A stretch of 64,000 nt of DNA from Palaemon carinicauda (lineage: Eukaryota; Arthropoda; Malacostraca; Decapoda; Palaemonidae), in assembly GCF_036898095.1 (NCBI RefSeq), contig NC_090759.1, positions 21,388,497-21,452,496 of the forward strand, given 5' to 3'. A program made the position numbers and the translations under genes. The notes beneath the pieces are model-generated. The model was not told the origin of the DNA, searched no databases, and was given only the letters and a program-made list of their open reading frames with translations. Of the stretch, positions 10,134 to 20,905 are shown in pieces. The first letter of the stretch is position 1; the number at the start of each line of letters is the position of its first letter.

Positions 10134-10429
10134 TAATGTTAGGAAACATACAAATTACTTAAAATTTGTGATTTTTTATTATAAACTGCACATTATACCC
10201 TACATCCCTGATACTTGTTGTCTGTTGTCTAACAATTACCTCATTTTGTCGAGGTGTTTGATTTTACATTTAATTTAGAAAGTCCGTTCTTATTACTATT
10301 TTGTATAAGATTGAAGAGTGATTATTTAATTTAATGATTATTGCATACAGACAGGAAGTTCAAATTGAGACATATGAAAATATTTATTCTTGATTAATTT
10401 GATTTTATGATGATTTTATATTTTATCAG

Positions 10430-10548
10430 CTTACGCCATTACTTGCTCCCCTGATGAAGTGACTTGTTCTGATGGCAGCTGTGCACCCAGTTATCTGCAA
10501 TGTCATTTACCATTGAAAAATTCTTCTAAAAACCTCAAAACTTCTAAG
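10430..10548 (+). CDS. host gene exon: half LDLa repeat and linker
   Basis: A 119-bp exon with acceptor TTTTATCAG|C and donor AAG|GTAATT. Its first two bases complete the codon left open by the exon at 3420-3539, and it ends in phase 0. It encodes the first half of an LDLa module with four cysteines (TCSPDEVTCSDGSCAPSYLQC region) but lacks the second half, including the acidic calcium-binding cluster. A Ser/Lys/Asn-rich linker with one N-S-S glycosylation sequon follows. It therefore looks like a degenerate module or stalk. The next visible exon (23982) starts in phase 0 and joins directly; an additional phase 0-0 exon in the 13.4-kb intron cannot be excluded, but I saw none. Confidence 0.85.
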
Positions 10549-11659
10549 GTAATTTTATAAGACAAAACTAGTAGCATATGCTGCTAATTTTGATAGTGTT
10601 GGTAGGTTTGATGTAAAGTAAAGCACTTTACTAATAGATTCATAGCGATGATAGCAACCAAAATTGATTCTCATCGCAGTCATTATCAATAAAACTTTTA
10701 CTTCAGTTTTCAACTTTAATTGGGGACCACTTGAAGTACTTTACAGTACAGCTTTGTCTTTCCTGTACACTTTCTTCTTAAATTTTCCATATCTTAGATC
10801 TTCCTAGAAATAATTTTCTTGCCACGATCATAATTACTACTTTTCTAACTTACTCTTCCTCATCCCTTCTTAACGCATGTTCAGATGTCAAAACCATTAA
10901 AATCTTTGAGATAGTTGCTAGTGTTCAGCCCCTGAACACCATGTGCATTGTTTTTATGTATGAGAGTTTTTAATAATTACCTTTAAAGATTTATATATTT
11001 GTTTTACATTTTTCATGTTACTGATCAATACCCACATTTTACATTCATTAGTTCTTTTCTTTTCATTTCACAGTAGTCTACCATGTCTTTAAACTTCATC
11101 CATTGTCTTAATAATTACAGAATTAATATACCTCTAAAGTCTGCCCTTTTTTTTTCAATATGGTTCTTCACTGACCTTTTCCTCATTTGCTCATGTACAT
11201 TTTGGGCTTTTTATATCCTTGTATATTTTTCAATATTGAGTACTGTACCGTTTATTTTGAGATGAATTACATCGGTACCCGATGCCAGGTTAAGCCCAGT
11301 CCGTTCCTCTACATTGCCATGGTCATTACTCTGAAGATATTAGAAAACTAAAGTGCAGTACAGCGGATTTTTTTTATTCATGAATGCAGGATAGCTTAAG
11401 GCATGAAATTTAGATTTTATGTATGGCCGAATTACATGATTTCATTTGTAAGATATGTTTTATATGCTATTGGAGATTAGGCTTACGGAATCATACTACT
11501 GTATTTCAATTAATCTTCCCCAGCATTCATTTGATGTTTGCTTTGAAGTTCAAGCTTTAGTGATAAGGGAGATAAAAGCAGTTTTTACAGCCTATTTCAT
11601 GACTCGCATAGGTTGTACTGTCTATTAAATTTTTTATTCCTGATCTAGATATTAATCTC
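10549..11659. other. intron sequence, nothing recognised
   Basis: AT-rich intron between the half-LDLa exon and a LINE 3' end. A 60-codon open frame at 11083-11265 is hydrophobic because of T-richness and has no support as a gene. Confidence 0.5.
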
Positions 11660-12645
11660 TGGCACTGTCGATCAATTAGTTCATTATGCATGATGCATAA
11701 GATTTTTCATAATTCTAATCATACTTTACATTCGGATCTTCCCGGACAGTTCTATTCTGTCGTAATACTAGGCAGCCAGTTAATTCTAATAGTCGGGCCT
11801 TCTCTATCATGAGTCTCAATATTACACAGTATTCTAGAAGTTTTATTTCAGCTGTGACCAAGTTGTGGAATGATCTTCCTAATTGGGTAGTTGAATCGAT
11901 AGAACTTCAAAAGTTCAAACTCGCAGCATAAGTTGCCTCTTCATGAAATACAGTATGTTTTGATGTTACTGTTTTTAAAATACTGTATTTCCCGTGTCAT
12001 AAAACGCTACAAGTGGTAAGATGCATCCTTGAATTAGCAAGGCAGTTTTTGGAAAAAAAGAAATGGAGAATTTTATAATGTTTAGAAGCAATTCCTAGTC
12101 GGCAACTCTAGTGAGATTTCATAAACAACTAATATGTCATAGTGTTGCTGCTAGGAGACGACTAGTTGGCACGTTTGCTTGTTGAAGGGGATTGGCGAAT
12201 AGCCAGTTGTCAGCTGATTATCAAAACAAATAACTTTCTACTGGACAACATTAAACAAAAATAAATTTTTTTATTACATATGAATAAAAATTGTTGGTTT
12301 ATATTTTATGTCTGGTGAGTGAGTGCTTGTCTGTCTCTAGTTGGATGTTTGAGGGTTGTCAAACCTCCCTATAAAATTTTTTGTAGTGTTAAGATGCATG
12401 GTGCATTTTGGGGATATTTTCAGGAAAAACGGTGTGTCTTATGATGGGAAATTCACTATTTTATTCTAATTGTTCATTATTTCTCAGATCGTTTGTTATT
12501 TGCTTTCCTCACTGGTATATTTTTCCCTGTTGAAGCCCTTGTGCTTATAGCTTTTTGTTTTTCCAACTAGGGTTGTAGCTTAGCTAGTAATGATAATAAC
12601 AATAATAATCATAATCATAATCATAATCCAGTAATAACAAATGCC
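11660..12645 (+). mobile_element. LINE 3' end (end of RT ORF and repeat tail), + strand
   Basis: Translation at about 11740-11930 gives a typical C-terminus of a non-LTR retrotransposon RT (SFISAVTKLWNDLPNWVVES, then IELQKFK). After a nested MITE (11983-12456) the 3' UTR resumes and ends with CCAACTAGGGTTGTAGCTTAG followed by a short (ATAATC/AATAAT)n tail at about 12590-12632. A second copy of the same 3' end lies on the minus strand at 53935-54260. It is severely 5'-truncated. Confidence 0.8.
11983..12456. mobile_element. 474-bp MITE with TA target duplication
   Basis: Flanked by TA at 11981-11982 and 12457-12458. The ends are inverted repeats of about 25 bp: CTGTATTTCCCGTGTCATAA on the left and GTGAATTTCCCATCATAAGA on the right (read from the other strand). 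It has no coding capacity. It interrupts the 3' UTR of the surrounding LINE: the intact LINE copy at 53935-54260 runs through this point. TA duplication and end structure suggest a Tc1/mariner-like non-autonomous element; the superfamily is inference. Confidence 0.7.
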
Positions 12646-13639
12646 ACCAACAGGTAGCACTGTGTAGGGATTTGTTTATAATTCCTCTGCTTTGTTGATA
12701 TGCAAGCAAACAGTAGGAATTCATGTGAACTCCATATTTAGGAGTTTTTTTTAGCTGTTCCTACATTCTATTTGGAGTGATGATGGTAATAAAGAGACTT
12801 TATCAAGTATTGATTAGTATAAAAAAAGTTATGTTCTCAGGTTTATCTAAAATAAGATATTATGCAGGTTTTGGTAACTGCTGTCTTCAATCTTTGCTGT
12901 CATGCAGAACTTAAGGTAGCCTAGAGATACAGATTTTTGGAAAACCTCTTAAATGTTTGCTTTCACCCAGTATTTTGGGTAGCTTAGATCAAAGAATGGC
13001 AACTTTCAAGATATTTTTTAGAGAATAAACGTAAGCTACAGAGGCTAATTGTATGTTGGATGTTTCATGTAGATTATAATCCTTTTCTGAAAGTTACTCG
13101 ATATCATGATTCCTTCTAATCAGCTTCAAGGGCAGTCATTGTCTTAATACCCTTGTTTATTCCTATGAGAATACAAACTTCCGAGTCATTTATATGGGGT
13201 TACTACTAATCATGTTTCTTAACTCAGCGCATGCGCTAGAAGCAAGCGGAGTCTCACTCACCACACCTCTTCATGACACTGCTGATCGAGAAGTGAAGAG
13301 GTTGTGCTCTCACTTCCTCTTTACGATCAACCCTTTCTCATTCATCTTGCCTACCCTTTTAGTGTTTAGTTCTTTTGATTTGTATATTATTACTTAATTT
13401 ACAGTAAATTGAGTGAATATTCATTTTCTGCGAGATATGGGTGAATCTTTGTCTAGTAAAACTTGGTATTTACGTTCTATCCCAGGATGGGATAGCAACT
13501 ATTGTGGCATCCTTATGAGCCAGGCAGACAGACACACACATCCTCTTTATTCACTTGCCTTGACAAGAAATGTTCAAGGGAATCTCTATGTAAATAATGT
13601 AGGGAGTGTAGGGAGAGATTTTTCTTGTCGCAAGAAACT
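12646..13639. other. intron sequence, nothing recognised
   Basis: AT-rich intron. Open frames starting at 13194 and 13413 on the + strand are short or low in complexity and match no family I know. Confidence 0.45.
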
Positions 13640-14305
13640 TAATGAAATTTCCTCGTTACTGCATCGCTTTCCAACAGGAGATGGAGACGAATCTCATTCT
13701 ATGTGGCGAAAACCACCCTTTAGTTTTTCCAGTCAGCTGCCCTCTGTCTTATGTACCTTACGTTTTACTTCCACATTTTTCTCTCTATATCTTTCATACT
13801 TCTCTACACTATTACTCTGCAGCAATTCTTCAAATGCCTCTTTTTCTCTTCCACTTTCATCTTTATTCCTTCTTTTTCCATTCACTACCCCTCCTCATGC
13901 TGCCTCTAACAATCCTCTTGCTGTACACATCACTTGCACTCCCAACAAAATTTTCTTTCACTAACGTCTACTACTCCTTTAGATTACCACTTTAGATTAC
14001 CAGTTTCTATCACTTCCAACCTTTATTAATATTAACTTTTTTTTTTTTTCTTTTTTCGTTTTTTTTTTTAACTTCACTTATGTGACAACTAACTTTCCTT
14101 CAACCAAAAAATGATTCGACATACCGTTAGCCATACCTCTAAACGTGCAACTAACTTTCCTTCAACCAAAAAATGATTCGACATACCGTTAGCCATACCT
14201 CTAAATGTGCGCATCTATCAACCTTCCAAGCATCCTACTTGTTATCAACTCGTAATCCATTAATGCCCTTTCTATCAGTTGCATTTGCCATTCTTACCCA
14301 TGTAA
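13640..14305 (-). pseudogene. antisense LINE: end of endonuclease domain and linker
   Basis: On the minus strand, the part next to DIRS-2 encodes the end of an exonuclease-endonuclease-phosphatase (EEP) domain, including GMANGMSDHFLVEGKL, where SDH is the conserved catalytic end motif. Further along (to about 13700) comes the charged linker typical between endonuclease and RT in such LINEs (EKYERYREKNVEVKRK). The matching first half of the domain lies across DIRS-2 at 23240-23895. Stops and a 62-bp duplication break the frame. Confidence 0.72.
14086..14209. repeat. 62-bp tandem duplication inside LINE
   Basis: Two adjacent copies (14086-14147 and 14148-14209) of a unit beginning CAACTAACTTTCCTTCAACC, nearly identical. 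It duplicates the SDH-motif segment of the antisense LINE endonuclease and shifts its frame, since 62 is not a multiple of three. Confidence 0.9.
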
Positions 14306-14350
14306 CGGATTTTGAAGCAAAGCAAAAAATCTATTTTTGAGTGAGATGGC

Positions 14351-14654
14351 CATGTCATCCTGATGGAAGCTTCGTATAGACAGCTTTCTAAGGGATATTT
14401 GGCTACAGTGATACTCCCAGAGAATTGACCATAGGTCTCCAGAATCCTAACTCCTGGCGCGAGTATCCTTAAAATTTTTCTTAAGGATATCGCATAATAT
14501 CAGGGGACGTATATCTTGATACGAAACATGGCAATTTCACCCCGAATAGCGTTTTCGCTCTGAGGGGGAAGAGTGGCGAAATTGAAGGGAACCCGTTATC
14601 AAAGTTACCCTTCCTCCCCTACTATTACAGGGCTCCAAGATGGTGCTCATTCCT
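14351..14654 (+). repeat. DIRS-2 terminal inverted repeat (3' side)
   Basis: About 300 bp matching 22918-23222 in reverse complement, for example GGATATTTGGCTACAGTGAT, CCAGAGAATTGACC, ACCCCGAATAGCGTTTTCGC and CCAAGATGGTGCTCATTCC, with scattered differences. Confidence 0.92.
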
Positions 14655-14739
14655 TGTAGCATTGAGCATGGTGCTACAGATGCAATAGTTTCAGGAGGGA
14701 TTATTACCTAAGCCTTTTCTTAGAAAAGGAGGGTGTGTC

Positions 14740-14835
14740 CATCAGGACGACATGGTCATCTCGCCCAAAAATAGATTTTTTGCTTTGCTTTAAAATCCGT
14801 TTTTTGGGCTCAAACCATGTCGTCCTGATGGAAGT
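14740..14835 (-). repeat. DIRS-2 internal complementary region
   Basis: It contains CCATCAGGACGACATGGTCA, then CCCAAAAATAGATTTTTTGC and TTTGGGCTCAAACCATGTCG, then TCCTGATGG. The first half complements the window-left outer end (14309-14370) and the second half complements the window-right outer end (23195-23236). The two halves also form an inverted repeat with each other (CATCAGGACGACATGG and CCATGTCGTCCTGATG). Confidence 0.92.
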
Positions 14836-15544
14836 TTACCAAAGAATTACTTGAAAGTACTGTATCTGTGGGTTTGTATAAGCGCCTCAACCTTGGGTCA
14901 GCTTCTATATGGTCATCCAGACCATTGAAATATATGACGATACCGTTATACGTCATTACCACTAATCATGAAACAATGTTAGGGCTTCCTGACCCTGCAG
15001 GGAAGTGTCTTACTAGACGATAGAAGCTCAAGGTTTGTATTCATGTAGGAACAAATATAAGTACAGTATCAACCATATATTTTTGTTCATATAAATCAGT
15101 ACCTTAAGTATGAGTTTTACTTAGGAAAATAAGTGTTTTGTTTTAACTACTTGTGGGGCGAAATAAGACGCAATTACACCTTAATCATTTATTAAGTCAA
15201 TAATTAAATGGAACAACAGGTGTAATATAATATGTAAAGGAATTATACATTCAACATATACAGACAAATGTTTTTCTACCTGAAAGGGAAGAAAAGGATT
15301 AAATGCCACTCACAACAGATTAAAAAATTAAGATAATTTTACTGTAAATGTTGGATACTATCAACACTTTGTACAAGTGTACACATGGCACTAGTGTCAT
15401 TGGTATAATTCTGCACCTAGAAAAGAACAGTCCTAGTGTCACCAGGGTGACACTCAATAAAAGGCGTCCCAATAAATTCGCTGTTCATCGCAGCACTAGA
15501 CGACAGGTTTCACCACACTACCTGCCGCCACCACAAAATGTTTG

Positions 15545-16450
15545 AGTTCGTGCACTTGCTTCGCATAATGTTTGTAAAACACTCTGGAGGACTTCCATCC
15601 AGTGTATGAGCGAAGACGCTCAAAGTCCATATACTGAAAGAAATTCAGTGAGGAAGCCATTTTTCTCAGATCATGACCTGCGGGTGTACTATCAGGATCT
15701 GCTCTGCGAATGAAGCAGGTGAGCTTCGCCCTCAGTTGTTTTAGGGAGAAGTTCGATCCTGAGGTTTTGCCTTTGAAGAGCTGTCCTCCCCTGAAGTCTG
15801 AAGTTCTTCGAAGATAGACCTTTAGACACTACTGGACATAGAGAGACATCTTCCTTCAGAGGGCAGATTCTCCAGGGACCCCACCTTTTGGTGGGTAGCT
15901 CGTTTTTGGCGAGAAAAGTAGGATCAGGAAAGAGATTCAGTTCACCCGCTTCCATTAACTGAATATGGCCCTCATCTTTTGATAGGGCCACTATTTCACC
16001 TAACTCTAGCCCCTGAGGCTATAGCGAACAGGAAAATCACTTTTTGTGTTAGATCCTTAAGAGAACAATCTTCATTGTTCAAGGCTGAAGCATAGTGTAA
16101 GACTTTGTCCAGAGACCATGAAATGGGCTTCGGAGGGGATGCAAGTTTAAGTCTAGCGCATGCCTTTGGAATCTTGTTGAAGATTTCGTTTGCCAGGTCC
16201 ACCTGGAAGGCGTAGGTCTAGTCAAGGCAGACTTACACGTAGTTATCGTGGTGGCAGCCAAGCCTTGGTTGTGAAGGTGGATGAAGGAGGACAGGCAGAA
16301 GTCTATTGAGATTTCTTTCGGCATTTTTGCTTTTACGAAAGCAACCCACTTTTTCCAAGATGGTTCGTATTGTCTTTGGTTGACTTTGACTTGTATTCTT
16401 CTAGGAAGTCTATACTGCCTTTCGAGATCCCAAATCTTTTCTTTACTGCC
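15545..16450 (-). pseudogene. DIRS-2 tyrosine recombinase, frameshifted
   Basis: Read from 16450 downward, the N-terminal core-binding block (ISIDFCLSSFIHLHNQGLAA), the first catalytic Arg region (LFAIASGARV near 16000) and DEGHIQLMEAGELNLFPDPT (about 15900-15985) lie in three different frames. The C-terminal box resembling HDLRK-x-ASSLNFF, with GWKSSRV and the Tyr, is recognisable at about 15545-15690 with further breaks. Compared with DIRS-6, the order is conserved and several single-base indels explain the frame changes. Non-functional. Confidence 0.8.
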
Positions 16451-16519
16451 AAGGCGAGAAAATCATATGAGATGGAGGTTTTGGGTTCTCTGTGATGAAG
16501 CGAAGACAGTTGACTTCTG

Positions 16520-18330
16520 AACCAGTTGAGATAGAGCTGGGTTCGGTAGAGGGACCAGCCTTAGCTTCAGTTCCGTCACCAGAGGGAACCAATTACTCTT
16601 GGGCCACTTGGGGCCCACTAGTGCTGCAGTTCCATTGAATGATCTCAGCTTGTTGAGGACCTTCAGCAGGAGATTGGTTGGAGGGAACAGGTAGATCCGG
16701 GTCCATTTGTTCCAATCGAGGGACATGGCGTCCGTCGCCTCCGCCAGAGGGTCCTCGTATGGGGCTACATATCGAGGTAGTTTCTTGTTGTCGCTCGTCG
16801 CGAAGAGGTCGATCTCCAGTTCTTGGACTTTTTCCAAGATGAAGGAGAATGAGTCTGCGTCTAGGGACCATTCTGACTCTTATCGGCTTTAGCCTGGATA
16901 GAGTGTCCGCTGTCACATTGCGGAACCCTTGTAGGTGAACTTCCGATAAGTGCCATCTCTTCTTTTTCGCTAAACGAAAGATGGCTAACATCACATGGTT
17001 GATGTGGGGCGATCTCGAGCCTTGTCGGTTCAGACATCTCACTATCACTTCGCTGTCCAAGACCAGCCTGATGTGGGCTGATCTGTGTGGGGATAGTTTC
17101 TTCAGCGTCAAGAGGACTGCCATGGCCTCCAGAATATTGATGTGAAAGGTCTTGAACAGAGATGACCAAGTTCCTTCGACTTTACTTTGATGGGAGTGAC
17201 CTCCCCATCCTTCCGTTGAGGCATCTGTGTGGATGGTCACTAATGGGGGAGGTGGTTGTAAGGGAACGGTCCTCGTTAGGCTCTTGACCTTTGACCACGG
17301 CTTGAGAAGTGATCGTAGTAAGGTCGGTGCCGGTCTTTGTAGATCTCTTTGAGCGTTTGATGCGTATCCTCTCGAGACTCCTGTCGCATCTTTCAGCTGT
17401 GCTCTTAGCACTGGGTCTGTTACTGCCGCAAACTGGAGAGAGCCTAGTACTCTTTCCTGTTGACATCTTGAGATCCTGTCGGATTTCAGTAGTGTCTTGA
17501 CAGAACCCGCAATCTCTCTCCTCTTCTTTGGTGGAATGGAGAGGTGGTGTAACTTCAAGTTCCAATGGATTCTCAGCCATTGAAACTCCTGAGCTGGAGA
17601 GAGGCGAGACTTCTTGAAGTTGATCTTTAATCCCAGATGTTCCAGGAACTGGATTACTTTCTTGGATGCTTGCAGACAAGCAGTCTTGGATGCTGCCCAC
17701 ACCAGCCAGTCGTCCAGGTACGCTGCCACCTGAACACCCTCTAGGCGTAGTTGTTGTACGACTGCGTCCACAAGTTTTGAGAATATCCTTGGGGCTATGT
17801 TTAGTCCGAAGGGCATAGCTCTGAAGACATACTTTGTCTTCTGTAGCTTGAATCCTAGGTAGGAGAGGGGGCGGCTGACTGGGAGGTGCCAGTAAGCATC
17901 TGCCAGGTCTATTGAGACTGTGTACGCCCCTTTCGGTAACAGGGTCCTTATGTGTTGAAGGGTTAACATCCTGAACTTGTTGTTCTCGATGAATTCGTTG
18001 AGTGGCGACAAATCCAGAATGACTCTGAGTTTGTCAGAGTCCTTCTTGGAATGTGATGGACTTTGCTTTCTCGATGAAATCGTTGAGTGGCAACAAATCC
18101 AGAATGACTCTGAGTTTGTCCGAGTCCTTCTTGGAATGTGATGGACTTTGCTTTCCTTATAACCTTTTTGCTCAAGAGTTCTAAAGTATATTCTTCCAGT
18201 AAGGGGGTAGAGTGTTGGAAGAATTGAGGAAATGAAGGTGGAGACCTGTTCCATTTCCATCCTAGTCCATTTTTGATTAGGCTGTGGGCCCAGGGATCGA
18301 AGGTCCAATGATCGCGAAAGTGTTGGAGTC
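16520..18330 (-). pseudogene. DIRS-2 reverse transcriptase-RNase H, disrupted
   Basis: The long minus-strand frame ending at 16593 carries the RT palm (SIDLADAYWHLPVSR near 17890-17930), AMPFGLNIAPRIFSKL, the catalytic AAYLDDWLVWA (near 17705-17735), and RNase H motifs TDASTEGWGGHS, FHINILEAMAVLL, LDSEVIVRCLNRQGS and NVTADTLSRL. The extension with DLFATSDNKKLPRYVAPYED is in another frame (16463-16837), so a frameshift lies near 16840-16890. An 85-bp duplication at 17983-18152 disrupts the RT N-terminus. The YLDD motif and RNase H acidic residues are intact, but the gene is not. Confidence 0.88.
17983..18152 (-). repeat. 85-bp tandem duplication in DIRS-2 RT
   Basis: Copies at 17983-18067 and 18068-18152 both begin TTCTCGATGAA and both contain ATCCAGAATGACTCTGAG. 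They differ at only about four positions. 85 is not a multiple of three, so the duplication shifts the RT frame. Confidence 0.92.
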
Positions 18331-20905
18331 TCCCTCCTACCTGTAGCATCTCATTGCCTTGGGGGTCCGTAGGGCTTGCCACCGTGACCGTGTCCTCCCC
18401 TTCCTCATGTGGGGTGTCTTGAGGAGCCTCGTCGAGAACCTCTTCCTTCCAGACGAAAGGTAGTGGTTTGCCTCTCAAACCCTGGGTTGAATGCTGGTGA
18501 CTGGGCAACCAGCTGTTGAGGCACCACTTGGAAGGTGGTCTGTGGCTGAGCGACCAATTGGGGCATTGCGGTCATGGTGACCGTGGGATGTTGCTGAGGA
18601 GGCCGAGAAGGTAGTCTTGGCTTCTTTGTCTTCCGTTTGGTTGGGGACCAGCATCCGGGGAAGACTTCCTCTTTGAGGAGATGCCCCACTTTTGGAGAGG
18701 GTTCTTATTCTCCGTGGCGGCTTTCTCAACTACCTCTTGGACCGCTTCTTTTGGGAAGGGGTTCTTACCCCAGATGCTGGAAGAAATCAGCTTCCTGGGT
18801 TCGTGTTTCACCGTCGCGGCAGCAAACACGAACTCCCTACAGCAGTGATTCTTAAACTGAGCGCGCCCCTAGGGGGCCGTTAGGAGCTTCCAAAGGGGCC
18901 GCAAGTAGTTAAAATAGTAACAATGAAAATGAAAATGTTGTAATTATGATGTCTTTTGTTTTACAATACAACATAAATATGGATAAATTAATCATTAAGG
19001 AGGATGTGTAATATTTTTTGATGTGGTCATGATCCATGAATGATTGTAATAAGAGTAAAAATTATGTTTATTTTTGCAGTAATTAGTATTTTTTCTATCA
19101 ATGTAATTACTGTAATCTGTGTAATGCTAAAACAGTTTGTTTCATCATAATATATTTATTTTACCCATTTTCTATGAACAATGTTCATTTTATTGAAATA
19201 TAGTATAGTGCATTCCTATAAAAAATCAACAGCAATGAAACAAAAATCTATCATTCATCCATTTACTCACATAACCAATAAAGTATATTAGCATACAAAA
19301 CGCAACATATTGTTTATAAAAACAATACATACATATGGTACTTTCTAGTTTGGCAAAAATTTCAAGGGTGGGGATGGGGGGCATGGGATCTATGCTTAAT
19401 GCAGAAGGGGGGCGCAAGGCAGAAAAGTTTAAGAACCACTGCCCTACAGGCTCTCCTAGCCTTCATGAAGGCGTACAGGTCCTTTACAAGGGTGGCCATA
19501 TGCATCTTGGCCAGGACCGTGAGCATGTCTGGGGTGCTGTTGTGGCCTGCACATATCTCTATGCAGTTCTGGAAGGATAGGGAGACAGTTAGCTTCTCTT
19601 TTGTCTTTTGCTCCCTTCGCAAGAGAAAGTCCGACAGCTTAGGGAGGTTCTCACTGAACTGCTGTCCCCAAATATCTGCATCTAGCTTTCCTTCTGAGAA
19701 GGTTAGGTGGACCTCCTTCCATTCCTTTTCATCCGTGGGCAGGGCTAAAGACATAGGCCTACACTCCTCTAGTGTAGGGCATGGTTTGCCTGCTTCAACT
19801 GCCTTGGCAACAGTCTGGAATGCCTTCGACATAAAGGGGAAGGCTCTTGAAGCAGGAGCAAGGAAGGTAGGGTGTTTCTTGCTCAATGCAGAAACTCGTG
19901 AGTTGGTATAACCTGCCTTCTTCAGGCTACTCGTCAAGAGAGCCTGTGCTTTGTCGTGGTCGAATACCATGACTTCCTTCAGTTCCGTCTCTTCCTTTGA
20001 TGCTGGTTCATTCTTCAATCGAATGAAGCACTCCGGGTAGGCGTTAAAGTTCGGCCAGAACTGAATGTCATTCAGAGGTACGGCTCCCATCTTCTCCGAG
20101 ATGTAGAGCTTGCCGTTGGTAATAGGCATGAACTCTGCATACCTCCAGGGATTGGTCTTGGAGCAGGATGGCAGGTCTTGAACTGTGGGTTGCTTGTAAG
20201 ACCCTCGGGAGGCGGCGGTCAGAGTCGCTTCACGGAGCTCTCTTGTGATCTTCGCTCTCCTTGCGAAGATTCTCCTTTAGAGCGGAAATATGGGCCAAAA
20301 CTGCATGACCCATGGCGTCCAATGGAGGGGTAGGAGCCGAAGACGTAGATGGTGTCGGTTCTGCTGCCGGCACAGGTGGAAGGGGTTCCTCCGCTTCTGA
20401 CGAATCGACTTCTTCATCTCCTCCTGGGAGGAAGGGTAGACTCTTCCTCAGGATCGTCCCGAAGGAGATCCTTCTCTGTGTCCGTGGACACTTCAGACAT
20501 CCTTTCCCTCTGGTGGATGTCCATGCCTTGCATCACTTCACCGGCTTCCGCTTCAACTGCGATCTGGACGCAGGGAGGCCCGGGTCGTGTCTGGGGCACG
20601 ACGGCATCAGTACCAGCTTTAGGGAACAGCAAGCTACGCATCCTGTCATTTGGAAGGTACGGTCCCCGAGAGTTCTTCTGGAACCCTCGTACTGTACCCA
20701 TTTGCGAAGCTTCTCGCGTGCTGCGTCCCTCGACTCTGCTGACTTGGGGTCGCCGAAACCCTCGGCCACCAATGGTGAGCAGACATTGCAGTTCTTGGGG
20801 TCCCAATACCGCAAGGCTTTGGTAGTCACAATGCAGGCGGCATGAGACCTGCACATAGTGTGACCACTAAAGTTCCTACTTTTGTGGTTACAGTACATCA
20901 CACCA
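18330..20905 (-). pseudogene. DIRS-2 gag, frameshifted and interrupted by a hAT MITE
   Basis: From 20901 down, the N-terminus carries Cys/His pairs (CRSHAAC, DPKNCNVC) and AREKLRKWV, as in DIRS-6 gag. The central block (19442-20129) contains FWPNFNAYPECFIRLKNEPA, FSENLPKLSDFLLRREQ and KMHMATLVKDLYAFMKARRA. There a 599-bp hAT MITE interrupts the frame; gag resumes at 18834 with TVKHEPRKLISSSIWGKN and a basic Gln/Pro-rich tail. Frameshifts occur in addition to the insertion. Homologous blocks in DIRS-6 give the order. It would encode the nucleocapsid-like protein. Confidence 0.82.
18843..19441. mobile_element. 599-bp hAT-type MITE with 8-bp target duplication
   Basis: Terminal inverted repeats CAGTGATTCTTAAACT (left) and CAGTGGTTCTTAAACT (right end, read on the other strand) are typical of hAT ends. 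The element is flanked by a perfect 8-bp direct duplication CCCTACAG at 18835-18842 and 19442-19449. No transposase is visible, so it is non-autonomous. Removing it with one duplication copy restores continuity with the gag sequence of DIRS-4 and DIRS-6 (R-R-A-C-R-x-F-V-F-A). Confidence 0.95.

Larger units (their letters stand above)
3667..10174 (+). mobile_element. DIRS-1: DIRS-like tyrosine-recombinase retrotransposon
   Basis: A 6.5-kb element lying in the intron between the exons at 3420 and 10430. Inverted terminal repeats (about 3676-3861 and 9955-10133) enclose gag, RT-RNase H and tyrosine recombinase segments, all on the + strand. An ICR at 9770-9898 contains the complement of the left outer end followed directly by the complement of the right outer end. 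This is DIRS architecture: no LTRs and no DDE integrase. The ends share a TTT (3667 and 10172) that is also represented at the ICR junction. Gag and RT are broken; the recombinase frame is open. Confidence 0.93.

Noticed and set aside
14740..14835. The inverted repeat at the ICR read as a separate MITE
   Set aside because: Each half matches one outer end of DIRS-2, and the same arrangement recurs in every DIRS element here, so it is part of the element.
19226..19417. Short open frame inside the hAT MITE as a transposase
   Set aside because: About 60 residues, partly over the terminal repeat, with no hAT dimerisation or catalytic motif.
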